Shown in pieces: positions 1 through 6,016 of a stretch of DNA of 8,806 nucleotides. Under the pieces are notes generated by a model that was not told the DNA's origin, made no database searches, and worked only from the letters and a program-made list of their open reading frames with translations. This DNA comes from JBBRNH01 sp038247465 (GTDB taxonomy: Bacteria; Bacteroidota; Bacteroidia; Cytophagales; Spirosomataceae). Made by a program: the position numbers and the translations under genes. The stretch lies in the NCBI GenBank assembly GCA_038247465.1, contig JBBRUV010000208.1, positions 1-8,806 of the forward strand. The letters are read 5' to 3'. Position 1 is the first letter of the stretch, and the number at the start of each line of letters is the position of its first letter.

Positions 1-210
1 TATGGCTCCGCTGCGGAGTTGGTCTTCGAGTTCCTGCGTAAACAGCCCTTTGCTGCCGATTTTAGACAATGACCGATCTTGAACTTTATCGCCGGTGGTT
101 TCTATCAGGACTAATTCAGAATGAATGCCCGCCGTTTGTAGTAAAGTCTGAATGTGTTCGGCCTGCCACAGGGCCAACCGGCTTGCCCGCGTTCCGATTC
201 TGATTTGCAT
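1..210 (-). CDS. hemC: Porphobilinogen deaminase (hydroxymethylbilane synthase), N-terminal part
   Basis: This is the first 70 codons of a gene that leaves the window at base 1. The enzyme joins four porphobilinogen molecules into hydroxymethylbilane, the precursor of uroporphyrinogen III, in cytosolic haem biosynthesis. The translation begins MQIRIGTRASRLALWQ, the family's N-terminal signature with the conserved Arg of the S-R-LALWQ motif at residue 11. It continues with TTGDK (38-42) and SKGLFTQELE (53-62), which match the conserved GDK and GGKGLFxxELE segments. The usual second Gly of GGKG is Ser here. The Cys that carries the dipyrromethane cofactor lies outside the window. The start is the only ATG close to the conserved N-terminus. 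Transcription diverges from the Hsp20-like gene across a 274-base spacer. The assignment is firm although the gene is partial. Confidence 0.93.
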   Translation of the reverse strand, partial: MQIRIGTRASRLALWQAEHIQTLLQTAGIHSELVLIETTGDKVQDRSLSKIGSKGLFTQELEDQLRSGAI

Positions 211-260
211 CGGGCAAAGTTCGCCCAGAATGCCCGCCGATAACAGTCAACGATCAAAAA

Positions 261-295
261 AATCCGGGGATTTACGCGGAGAATCTGGGGAAATC
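261..295. repeat. Imperfect GGGG-containing intergenic repeat
   Basis: Two related segments, AATCCGGGGATTT and AATCTGGGGAAAT, stand either side of ACGCGGAG in the hemC/hsp20 spacer. The arrangement resembles the dispersed sequence (CCGCGGATTTACGCGGA type) that recurs between genes in many bacterial genomes. I see no function. Together with the rest of 211-484 it forms the divergent promoter region, in which I found no promoter that matches the Bacteroidota consensus well. Confidence 0.3.
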
Positions 296-484
296 AAGCC
301 ACGATTGCCGCCGTTACTTGTACAGTCATACTTCGTCTAAAAAATACTAAAACCTGCCATTAAGACGTGTTAAGCCTGTTTTTAACAGGAATAACCGGAC
401 AGACTGGCGCAAAAGCAATCGCTTAAACGGTTAGGCACGTAGTTTGTCTAAAGAACAGTACCGCAACAATAAATAACAAATATC

Positions 485-895
485 ATGAAAGGGATAATGA
501 ATGTGTTTAGCGGAACAGGCGGGCAGATTGACCTCCTCAACACGCTTTATGGTGGCTCAACCCAGACAACAATGGACGTGGCCCGCGAAGAAGACCGCCT
601 TGTGGTAACGCTATCGGCTCCGGGAACGGCGGCCAATTCGTTTAACGTGCTGGTGGAAGGTAGCAAATTGGTGATTTATAAATTATTAACCGGAACCACT
701 CAGGTTGTTGGTGGTGAGTCTGCCGAACAGCAACGACTGGCCGTGCCGATGTTTTTGCGCGTACTGGATATACCCGATTTTGTGGACGACGACCAAATCG
801 AAGCCATTTACGAGTACGGCCATGTGCGGGTGTTGCTTCCGTTCAAGAGTGAGCAGCAGTTGCATCGGCGGATTGATATTAAGGACCTGTATTGA
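485..895 (+). CDS. Small heat shock protein-like (Hsp20/alpha-crystallin domain)
   Basis: This 136-residue protein is probably an ATP-independent cytoplasmic chaperone that holds unfolding proteins. The alpha-crystallin fold is visible as strand segments DRLVVTLSAPG (37-47) and NSFNVLVEGSKLVIY (51-65). The diagnostic C-terminal half is FLRVLDIPDFVDDDQIEAIY (90-109) followed by YGHVRVLLP (111-119). This fits the family pattern F.R...LP..vd.d.I.A.y..G.l.v.lP. The tail ends with an IxI motif (I130-D131-I132), which binds neighbouring dimers in Hsp20 oligomers. Length is typical for the family. The N-terminal arm is short and the sequence is divergent: the usual GVL tripeptide reads GHV. The start at 485 has no strong ribosome binding site, as is common in Bacteroidota; the ATG at 497 is an alternative. 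The gene appears to be a single unit followed by a hairpin. Confidence 0.8.
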   Translation: MKGIMNVFSGTGGQIDLLNTLYGGSTQTTMDVAREEDRLVVTLSAPGTAANSFNVLVEGSKLVIYKLLTGTTQVVGGESAEQQRLAVPMFLRVLDIPDFVDDDQIEAIYEYGHVRVLLPFKSEQQLHRRIDIKDLY

Positions 896-923
896 GTATT
901 GAATACGTAGTACTGAGTATTGA
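893..923. repeat. Direct repeat TGAGTATTGA, two copies
   Basis: The 10-bp word TGAGTATTGA occurs at 893-902 and again at 914-923, separated by ATACGTAGTAC. The first copy contains the stop codon of the Hsp20-like gene. Tandem GAGTATTGA-type words are familiar low-complexity intergenic sequences, and no function is assigned. GTATTgAATAC inside the block is a small palindrome. Confidence 0.5.
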
Positions 924-972
924 TTTTCTTCCCGGTTCGGGGCTACGTCTGGCCCTCTGGTAATACACAGTG

Positions 973-998
973 CAGGCGATTCCTCCGGGAATCGCCTG
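973..998 (+). terminator. Hairpin with UCCG tetraloop (terminator or leader structure)
   Basis: An 11-bp perfect stem (973-983 pairing with 988-998) closes a TCCG loop through a C-G pair, a cUNCGg-type tetraloop known to be exceptionally stable in RNA. The sequence after it is ATTTATTAA, a weak U-rich tail. It lies 78 bases after the Hsp20-like stop and 20 bases before the next start codon. It may therefore end the hsp20 transcript or sit in the leader of the outer-membrane gene. Confidence 0.6.
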
Positions 999-1018
999 AT
1001 TTATTAACTCAACGAACT

Positions 1019-1738
1019 ATGAAACGTACAAAAATTACCTCATCGCTATTGCTCTCAATAGCCCTCTTGCTGCTGTTGGCAGTTACGTATTCAGCCTTTG
1101 GGCAAGACAATGGTAATCGCCCCATTATTAGTGACGACACCAAGAAAGAGGTGAAAGAAAAGACCGAACAGGTTAAGCAAAATGCCCAGGAATTAGGGCA
1201 AGATATTAAGCAGGAAGTGCAACAACAGGCCGAAGTAGTTCGCGAACGCAACGAACGGCTGGGTTTACCCTGGTTTGACAAAGGCACGTGGTTTGGTGGT
1301 GGTTCTGTCGGTTTTGGCTTAGGCAAAGGCAGCGACGGCTATCTCGTGTTTGAGCCGAGGGCGGGTTATTTCTTCCAGCCTGGTTTTGCGGCCGGGGTCA
1401 AACTTGGCTATGACCGTCGTCTGTCTACAAGTTTTCGTTCCAGCCAATTTGGGCTGTTCACCCGGTATTATCCGTTCAGAACGCGGGTAAGTAGTTTTGT
1501 GGGAGTGGGCTACAATTTTGGTCGTGAACGAGCCAGTAATATCGATAGCGACGATAAAGCCCGCTACAACAGCATCAATCTCGAAATCGGTGCCATGTTC
1601 TACGTCCTGAAAAACCTCGGTGTTGAAAGCACGTTAGAAACGAATTACTACGACCGCTCGAACCCTCTCGCGGGCCGTAATCGGGGTGGACGAATCAAGT
1701 TTGGCGTAAATTATTACTTTGCGCGGTCAGGCCGGTAG
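1019..1738 (+). CDS. Outer-membrane beta-barrel protein with charged helical N-terminal segment
   Basis: This 239-residue protein probably sits in the outer membrane. It has a signal peptide, MKRTKITSSLLLSIALLLLL and on to about AFGQ (28-29). A highly charged Lys/Glu/Gln-rich stretch at about residues 38-77 follows, without Pro or Gly breaks except one, and it should be helical or coiled coil. From about residue 85 to the end the sequence alternates Gly-rich, aromatic strands of barrel type, such as GSVGFGLGKG, EPRAGYFFQPGFAAGVKLGY and SSFVGVGYNFGRE, ending IKFGVNYYFARSGR. This resembles small OmpW/PF13505-like barrels, and no specific family is recognised. The start at 1019 is chosen because the signal peptide begins there. 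An upstream in-frame ATG at 920 would add 33 residues lacking signal character. An intrinsic terminator follows the gene. Ligand and role are unknown. Confidence 0.8.
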   Translation: MKRTKITSSLLLSIALLLLLAVTYSAFGQDNGNRPIISDDTKKEVKEKTEQVKQNAQELGQDIKQEVQQQAEVVRERNERLGLPWFDKGTWFGGGSVGFGLGKGSDGYLVFEPRAGYFFQPGFAAGVKLGYDRRLSTSFRSSQFGLFTRYYPFRTRVSSFVGVGYNFGRERASNIDSDDKARYNSINLEIGAMFYVLKNLGVESTLETNYYDRSNPLAGRNRGGRIKFGVNYYFARSGR

Positions 1739-1756
1739 AGACAGCGATTAATAGGT

Positions 1757-1803
1757 ACGGCTGATTAACGACGGAATAACCCGTTGTTAATCAGCCGTTT
1801 TTT
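1757..1803 (+). terminator. Strong intrinsic terminator
   Basis: The arms ACGGCTGATTAAC (1757-1769) and GTTAATCAGCCGT (1786-1798) pair perfectly over 13 bp. A further five pairs, including one G-T wobble, extend the stem inward to an AATAAC loop, giving about 18 bp in all. Six T residues (1798-1803) follow on the plus strand, so it ends the outer-membrane protein transcript. Stop codons of the convergent DinB-like remnant fall inside the 3' arm and T tract. Confidence 0.9.
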
Positions 1804-2117
1804 ATGCCAGTCTTGCCCGCAATGGCTCCAGATGATGAAGAATGTGATAGGCAGAGAACAGGAAAAATTCGCGCACGGTCGGAACTGCGCGATGGCCGGT
1901 CAGCGCGGGGCCATTGATCAAAAAATTCGCGGGGGCTGCTCAACGCCCGATTCAGGGCGCGGGTTGATAAAAACAGGTGTTGTAGGGTTTCGGCGGCAGA
2001 CCATTTGCCGTTGAGTTGGGCCGTGAATCGCTCGTCAGACAGCGCGTTTACATAGTCAACTGTAGCCCGGCGATTGGCGTCAAGTTGTTCGTGAAGGGAG
2101 GATTTGTCGGTAGTCAT
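1802..2117 (-). pseudogene. DinB-like (DinB_2 superfamily) gene with internal deletion and frame change
   Basis: The N-terminal reading frame (MTTDKSSLHEQLDANRRATV, then KWSAAETLQHLFLSTRALNRAL) matches the first two helices of Bacteroidota DinB-like proteins. These are small four-helix proteins related to metal-dependent thiol-S-transferases. After SSPREFF this frame runs to a TGA at 1791 with an unrelated tail. The frame shifted by one base instead reads VREFFLFSAYHILHHLEPLR and stops at TAA (1802-1804). That segment fits the family's conserved C-terminal helix with its HxxxH-like histidines. Both frames together give only about 104 residues against about 160-180 usually, so roughly 60 middle residues are missing. 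The first frame also holds ADRPSRSSD, which resembles the family's middle ANRPSRSYD segment. I therefore infer one out-of-frame internal deletion; a slip in the A6 run at 1920-1925 is the alternative. Almost certainly non-functional. Confidence 0.7.
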
Positions 2118-2535
2118 GGAGTTTGGGTTTTTGGGTTTTTGGGTAAGGTTTAACTATGTGGCCTAACTGCATTCGGGCCGGGCGGTCATCGAAAGGGTGA
2201 ATTTCAGCGGCTGCTACACCGCACATTTGACACGTATTCCCGTCTCTATCAATTACGAACGCTCTGGTTTCTTTGGAGATACTCCGTTCAAAAGCGGCTT
2301 CGCGCTTTTCGGTACTCACCAAAACATATTGCCCTGGTTTGAGACTATCAACATCCTTATGGGGCAAAATATCAAACCCTTCTTCATTTCGTAGTTCACG
2401 AACTCGCCGACCCCATTCGCTGGTTCCGGCTACGTCACGAAGGGTGTCAGAATCTAAAACTTCACCGATGTTAGCTAAAAAGAAGGCTCTCAGCTTGTCT
2501 TTTGAGCCGAAGCCTTTGGTTCGTTTTTTCATCAT
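2080..2535 (-). pseudogene. HNH restriction-type endonuclease, truncated inside the HNH domain
   Basis: This 151-residue frame looks like the nuclease half of a type II restriction-modification unit. Residues 1-80 (KDKLRAFFLANIGEVLDSDT, then EWGRRVRELRNEEGFDI and LKPGQYVLVS) form a small winged-helix-like N-terminal domain seen in HNH restriction enzymes. Residues 92-128 start the HNH finger: VIDRDGNTCQMCG with a C102-x2-C105 zinc pair, then RMQLGHIV with the first catalytic His at 126. The match stops there. The remaining 23 residues are low-complexity (KPYPKTQKPK) and read through a tandem repeat into the DinB-like gene. The later Asn/His and the second CxxC expected in the domain are absent, so cleavage activity should be lost. 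The start overlaps the methyltransferase end by 65 bases, suggesting translational coupling. The ATG at 2532 is equally possible, and an ATG at 2631 would only read antiparallel-free methyltransferase DNA. Confidence 0.75.
2125..2143. repeat. Tandem GGGTTTTT repeat at the HNH/DinB junction
   Basis: Three GGG runs spaced by TTTTT make an 8-bp tandem repeat (GGGTTTTTGGGTTTTTGGG on the plus strand). It lies just upstream of the DinB-like start and just after the point where the HNH homology ends (about 2150). It could mark the recombination or slippage junction that removed the end of the endonuclease gene. A fourth, shorter GG follows at 2147, so a stable G-quadruplex is not clearly supported. 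Confidence 0.6.
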
Positions 2536-3469
2536 TGAGGGCGTTTTTGATGGCTGAACCAACAGCCTGAGCAACCGGAGCCGGGAACGCGTTTCCAACT
2601 TGTCGATAGGCTGGCGTTTTTTTTTCGACAAACTGCCAGTCTGCCGGGAATCCCTGAACGAGCGCAGTCATTTGCAATGTCAGGCGGGGCATACCTGTGA
2701 AGCCCGGCGGTGGTGGCGCATCTGCTAACCCTTTGCCATCTACTCCCAATGAAGCCCATGCTTTTTTGGCACGGGTTGGTCCCAAATCGGCTCCGCCGTG
2801 CTTTTTGGAGCCGCCAACCAATGTTGGGGCAATGCCGTTGGCCTGGTCGCGCCAGAAATCAGCGTACTCCCAGCCTGCCGATTTCATTTCCTGATACAAC
2901 AATTCACCGACGCTAATTCTGGGTATATGTTGCTGATTAACAGGCCACTCGAATCGGGAAAAGTAGGGTTCCTGTAATCCAACCAAAATGGCGCGGGGGC
3001 GAAGTTGGGGTAGTCCAAAGTCAGATGCCTGCAAAAGCCGCCAGTCACACTGATAGCCCAAATCGCGGAGTTGCGTTAGAATGTCCCGACGATATAGCTT
3101 GAATTTGGGGTCAAGTAAACCCCGGACGTTTTCAATTAGTACGGCTTTGGGTGAACATTCTGCTACCAACCGCAAGGCTTCGGGAAACAGGTCGCGCTCG
3201 TCGAGGTTGCCTAATTGCTTACCCGCTATCGAAAACGGCGGACACGGAACGCCACCGGCCAGCAAATCAACCCGGCCTCGATACGGCGTGGCATCAAACA
3301 GCTGTACATCTTGATTGATAACGTGCCAGTTTGGGCGATTCAGGCGTAACGTCTGACACGCTAAGGGTTCAATCTCAACCAGCGCAAGATGCTCAAACCC
3401 GGCTCGTTCCAGCCCGATTGCCTGACCACCAGCCCCCGCACAAATTTCTATAGATGTTAATTGGCTCAT
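2471..3469 (-). CDS. DNA (cytosine-5-)-methyltransferase
   Basis: This 332-residue enzyme methylates C5 of cytosine in a specific DNA site using S-adenosylmethionine. The ordered C5-MTase motifs are all present: motif I ICAGAGGQAIGL (9-20), motif IV GGVPCPPFS with the catalytic Cys at 76, motif VI ENV (113-115), motif VIII QLRPRAILVG (155-164), and motif X YRQVGNAFPAPVA (288-300). The variable target-recognition region is about residues 175-265 and includes GGSKKHGGADLGPTRAKKAW. I cannot read the site from it. The start at 3469 puts motif I at the usual distance. An upstream ATG at 3517 would add 16 residues and lies at or before the predicted promoter. The C-terminal coding end overlaps the HNH nuclease start, a usual restriction-modification layout. 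Because the nuclease is truncated, this methyltransferase is probably now solitary. Confidence 0.93.
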   Translation of the reverse strand: MSQLTSIEICAGAGGQAIGLERAGFEHLALVEIEPLACQTLRLNRPNWHVINQDVQLFDATPYRGRVDLLAGGVPCPPFSIAGKQLGNLDERDLFPEALRLVAECSPKAVLIENVRGLLDPKFKLYRRDILTQLRDLGYQCDWRLLQASDFGLPQLRPRAILVGLQEPYFSRFEWPVNQQHIPRISVGELLYQEMKSAGWEYADFWRDQANGIAPTLVGGSKKHGGADLGPTRAKKAWASLGVDGKGLADAPPPPGFTGMPRLTLQMTALVQGFPADWQFVEKKTPAYRQVGNAFPAPVAQAVGSAIKNALNDEKTNQRLRLKRQAESLLFS

Positions 3470-3486
3470 GCCGATTTTTTTGTGAA

Positions 3487-3518
3487 CAATGATACAAAAC
3501 CCGTCTCCCGGATGCAAA
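3487..3518 (-). promoter_or_regulatory. Predicted Bacteroidota-type promoter for the methyltransferase
   Basis: On the minus strand TTTG (3518-3515) is followed after 20 bases by TATCATTG (3494-3487). This is one mismatch from the Bacteroidota -7 consensus TAnnTTTG, with the -33 TTTG at about the expected spacing. Transcription would start about 10 bases before the ATG at 3469, which supports that start over the ATG at 3517. Only sequence matching supports this call. Confidence 0.4.
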
Positions 3519-3524
3519 CCCGCA

Positions 3525-4418
3525 TTATTGCCATAAACCCACTAATGCCTGCCACGATAATAACCCGATGGCAAGCACGGCCAATGCCAGCCCAATCTTA
3601 TTGACGGTCAGCAGCTTTTCCCGGAAAAACAGCCCGGCTACAAGGGCTGCCACCAAAATAACGCCGATGTTATAGACCGGATACACAAACGCGCCGTTTC
3701 CGCCAAACGCCGACAGTGCCAGCAACAGCGTGTAGAAACTCAGAAAATTAGGTACGCCGAGGGTTACGGCAGCAATCAGGTTGCAACCTTCAATGCGCTC
3801 GCCTTGCCAAAACCACCGCCACGCCAGAAGTAAAATTCCACCTAAAACGGCGCCCAGCACCATCGTCAGCGTAACGACCACGGTTTTGTCGGGCGAGGAG
3901 ATATACCGGATATTCATGTAGTTGATGAGGGTATTGGTAGCTCCGTAACACAGAAAAACGGCCACTGGCAGCCAGTTTCCGGCTTTCGTGGCCGATTGCT
4001 CACCGGCTTTTACCGCGCTCAACCCAACGGCCACCACCGCCAGTCCCAGCCCGGCATAGTTCAGCCAGTCGAATTTGGTGGCGGTATTAAATACCAGCAA
4101 ATTAAACAACACCGGAATCACCAACGAGAGGTTATTGGCGAGCGATGTAGCCGTGATGCCGTTGCGCTGTGTGGATGCCCCTGACAACAGAAACGTAACG
4201 ATAAATCCGATGCCTAAACCCAGAGCCAGCCACGTCCATGTTTGCGAAATATCAACGATAACCGACTGACCAGCAGGCAACAATAACCAGCCCGTAACGA
4301 AACAAACCGGATAATTGAGCGCGATAGCCTGCGCCGTGTTGATACCAAAACGCGGAAACAGCCGGAAATTCAGTAGCAACGCCACCGATAGCAATACGCT
4401 GGAAACGAGATAAAGCAT
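3525..4418 (-). CDS. DMT-superfamily (EamA-like) inner-membrane transporter
   Basis: This 297-residue protein is almost wholly hydrophobic and shows about ten membrane segments in two similar halves, the layout of drug/metabolite transporters. The first half starts MLYLVSSVLLSVALLLNFRL. The second includes LPVAVFLCYGATNTLINYMN and ends FFREKLLTVNKIGLALAVLA plus IGLLSW. The last part resembles the family's final FGExLxxxxxxGxxLIxxG segment. The substrate cannot be told. The start at 4418 is preferred because the first membrane helix begins there. The longer frame from 4502 would add residues lying inside the DoxX-like coding region. It begins 23 bases after the DoxX-like stop and is probably transcribed with it. 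The methyltransferase behind it has its own predicted promoter. Confidence 0.8.
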   Translation of the reverse strand: MLYLVSSVLLSVALLLNFRLFPRFGINTAQAIALNYPVCFVTGWLLLPAGQSVIVDISQTWTWLALGLGIGFIVTFLLSGASTQRNGITATSLANNLSLVIPVLFNLLVFNTATKFDWLNYAGLGLAVVAVGLSAVKAGEQSATKAGNWLPVAVFLCYGATNTLINYMNIRYISSPDKTVVVTLTMVLGAVLGGILLLAWRWFWQGERIEGCNLIAAVTLGVPNFLSFYTLLLALSAFGGNGAFVYPVYNIGVILVAALVAGLFFREKLLTVNKIGLALAVLAIGLLSWQALVGLWQ

Positions 4419-4441
4419 GGTGATTGATTGGTCTGGGTTTT

Positions 4442-4795
4442 TCAGCGCGTATACCACCAGGCCCACAGAATCAGCACACCCTGCAACGGCAACCGACCCC
4501 ATCGTAGCCAGGCCGACAGACCCGCAAACTGCTCGCCGACAGCCATGTAATAATTGGCCGGAAACACCAGAATCAGTAGCACAATAATGCCCCAGGCGGC
4601 AACAGTTCGGGTGGCGGGGAAGAGCAGTCCCACTGCCAGCACGACCTCGGCGATGCCCGAAAAATCAACAAAAAACTTGTGGTAGGGGATGTACGGCGGC
4701 ATCAGGGCCATGTACGGTTTCGGGTTCAGAAAATGGTTGATACCTGCGAAGCCATAAAACGCGGCCATAACATAGAGTAAAATCAGTTTTATCAT
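4442..4795 (-). CDS. DoxX-like small inner-membrane protein
   Basis: This 117-residue protein has four probable membrane helices. It contains the pattern of DoxX-family proteins: YGFAGINHFLNPKPYMALMP near the N-terminus, then FSGIAEVVLAVGLLFPATRT and IIVLLILVFPANYYMAV. Family members are membrane subunits or partners of quinone- or redox-linked systems, but most, like this one, have no proven function. The start at 4795 is taken because the first helix (MIKLILLYVMAAFYG) begins there. A start at 4843 would overlap the upstream ligase and add a polar stretch. It lies 40 bases after the YgiC-like gene and 23 before the DMT transporter, so the three probably form one transcription unit. Confidence 0.82.
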   Translation of the reverse strand: MIKLILLYVMAAFYGFAGINHFLNPKPYMALMPPYIPYHKFFVDFSGIAEVVLAVGLLFPATRTVAAWGIIVLLILVFPANYYMAVGEQFAGLSAWLRWGRLPLQGVLILWAWWYTR

Positions 4796-4835
4796 GCGGG
4801 AAAGGTCGTTAATGACCCGCGTAAAACCCAAATCG

Positions 4836-6005
4836 CTACTCAATCAGATGCCCAACAAACTGCGCCGTGTTGTCTAAAATCTCGCCCCCGCGCCTGAACC
4901 CCATTCCGCAGGCATCGCCCGCCCAGAACACGCCCGTTTGATACCGATTACCCGCGCTGTCGGTCGGGAAGGCCACGTACTGCTGGTAGATTTTCGGGTA
5001 ATCGGCGTAATCACCGTCGGTGGCAAGGCGTTCGGCTCCGTCGGCAGTCAAAATCCGGGTGTTGGCTCCCTCACGGCCAAAGAGTACTTTTTCTACACTT
5101 GGTACACCGGGCAGCGGCTTGGTGTCAGTTGCCAGCAACAGCGGATGATTGGGGAAGCGTTCCCAAAGGATTTTGAGAATATATTTCGATTGAAACAGCA
5201 GCGTATAGGCCGGATTCAGCACCAAAACGCGCCGGTTTCTCGACGCTTCGGTCAGGATTTGGGTCAGGTCGGGTTCCTCCTCGGCAATGTATTCCCAGGG
5301 GATAAGCTTAAACCAGAAATCATAGCGCGTAAACTGCCCCGTAAACGCATCCTTCCGGTAAACGCCTTCGGTAGCCGAAAATTCAACCTCGTCAACGTAT
5401 GCCAATGCCACGTCATAACCGGCTTCGCGGGCGGCTTCGGCCAGCAACGCCACATTGGTATCGTCTTCCGGCACGTCGCGCATAGCCGAAAGCAAGATTG
5501 TGGGTTCCAGGTCGGGGTTAGCTTGCCGGAGTTGGCGGAACTGGTTCGTCAGGGCTTCAAAAACGGTGTTAAACTGCCGGTTGTCGTCGAGGTCGTTGGC
5601 CTTCAGGTGGGCGTATTGCACCACCGCTGTTTCGGGCAGGCAGGTGGCGGTGTCGGCGTTGAACTCGATTAGTTTGGGCGGCATCCCGGCCACGCCCCCG
5701 GCCAGATCAAACCGCCCATAAAGCATCAGGTTCCGGTCGTCGTCCCACGAGAGTTTGATTAACTCGATCAGGTTTTCGGGGATACCGAGTTCGGCGAATC
5801 GGTTTTGGTCAATCACGTGCTGGGCGGCTTCAACAAACAAATCAAACAGTTCATTAGCCGCCGAGTAGCAGGTTTCGGCCTCGGCTTCGGTTGCCGTCAC
5901 GACTTCGTTGGTGAGGTACGGCAGCGTATCGGTGCCGAGCATCCAGTGCCAGCCAAGGCGCGTCAGTTGCGCGTCGGGCGTGTTGGCGAGGGGTTTTAGG
6001 TTCAT
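4836..6005 (-). CDS. Glutathionylspermidine synthase-like ATP-grasp ligase (YgiC/YjfC type)
   Basis: This 389-residue protein belongs to the family of the C-terminal synthetase domain of glutathionylspermidine synthase. It lacks the amidase half, as in E. coli YgiC and YjfC. Matching blocks are PKLIEFNADTATCLPETAVV (110-129), FKLIPWEYI (232-240), VLNPAYTLLFQSKYILKILW (262-281), FPNHPLL (284-290) and VEKVLFGREGANTRIL (304-319). The GREGAN block is the nucleotide-binding part of the ATP-grasp fold. The reaction should join a carboxyl group to an amine with ATP hydrolysis. True glutathionylspermidine formation is not implied for stand-alone homologues, whose substrate is unsettled. The start at 6005 is the ATG just before the conserved region; one at 6041 lies inside the inverted-repeat element. 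The YgiB-like gene is upstream and the DoxX-like gene follows. Confidence 0.88.
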   Translation of the reverse strand: MNLKPLANTPDAQLTRLGWHWMLGTDTLPYLTNEVVTATEAEAETCYSAANELFDLFVEAAQHVIDQNRFAELGIPENLIELIKLSWDDDRNLMLYGRFDLAGGVAGMPPKLIEFNADTATCLPETAVVQYAHLKANDLDDNRQFNTVFEALTNQFRQLRQANPDLEPTILLSAMRDVPEDDTNVALLAEAAREAGYDVALAYVDEVEFSATEGVYRKDAFTGQFTRYDFWFKLIPWEYIAEEEPDLTQILTEASRNRRVLVLNPAYTLLFQSKYILKILWERFPNHPLLLATDTKPLPGVPSVEKVLFGREGANTRILTADGAERLATDGDYADYPKIYQQYVAFPTDSAGNRYQTGVFWAGDACGMGFRRGGEILDNTAQFVGHLIE

Positions 6006-6016
6006 GGTGGTCTTTT

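Noticed and set aside
152..340. 62-residue plus-strand frame across the hemC start and spacer
   Set aside because: It overlaps the antisense strand of hemC, which is certain, and the rest is Arg/Ser/Pro-rich sequence of non-coding type.
375..389. CCTGTT-TTT-AACAGG hairpin in the hemC/hsp20 spacer
   Set aside because: It has only six pairs and a three-base loop, with no T tract. It is too weak to call a terminator or operator.
920..1018. Upstream extension of the outer-membrane protein to an ATG at 920
   Set aside because: The extension would precede the signal peptide with 33 unrelated residues and would translate through the UNCG hairpin.
2125..2148. Possible G-quadruplex in the GGGTTTTT array
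   Set aside because: Only three GGG runs are present; the fourth run is GG, so a stable three-tier quadruplex is not supported.
4938..5672. 244-residue open frame on the plus strand
   Set aside because: It lies fully antisense to the well-conserved YgiC-like ligase, resembles no family, and is explained by the codon composition of the real gene.
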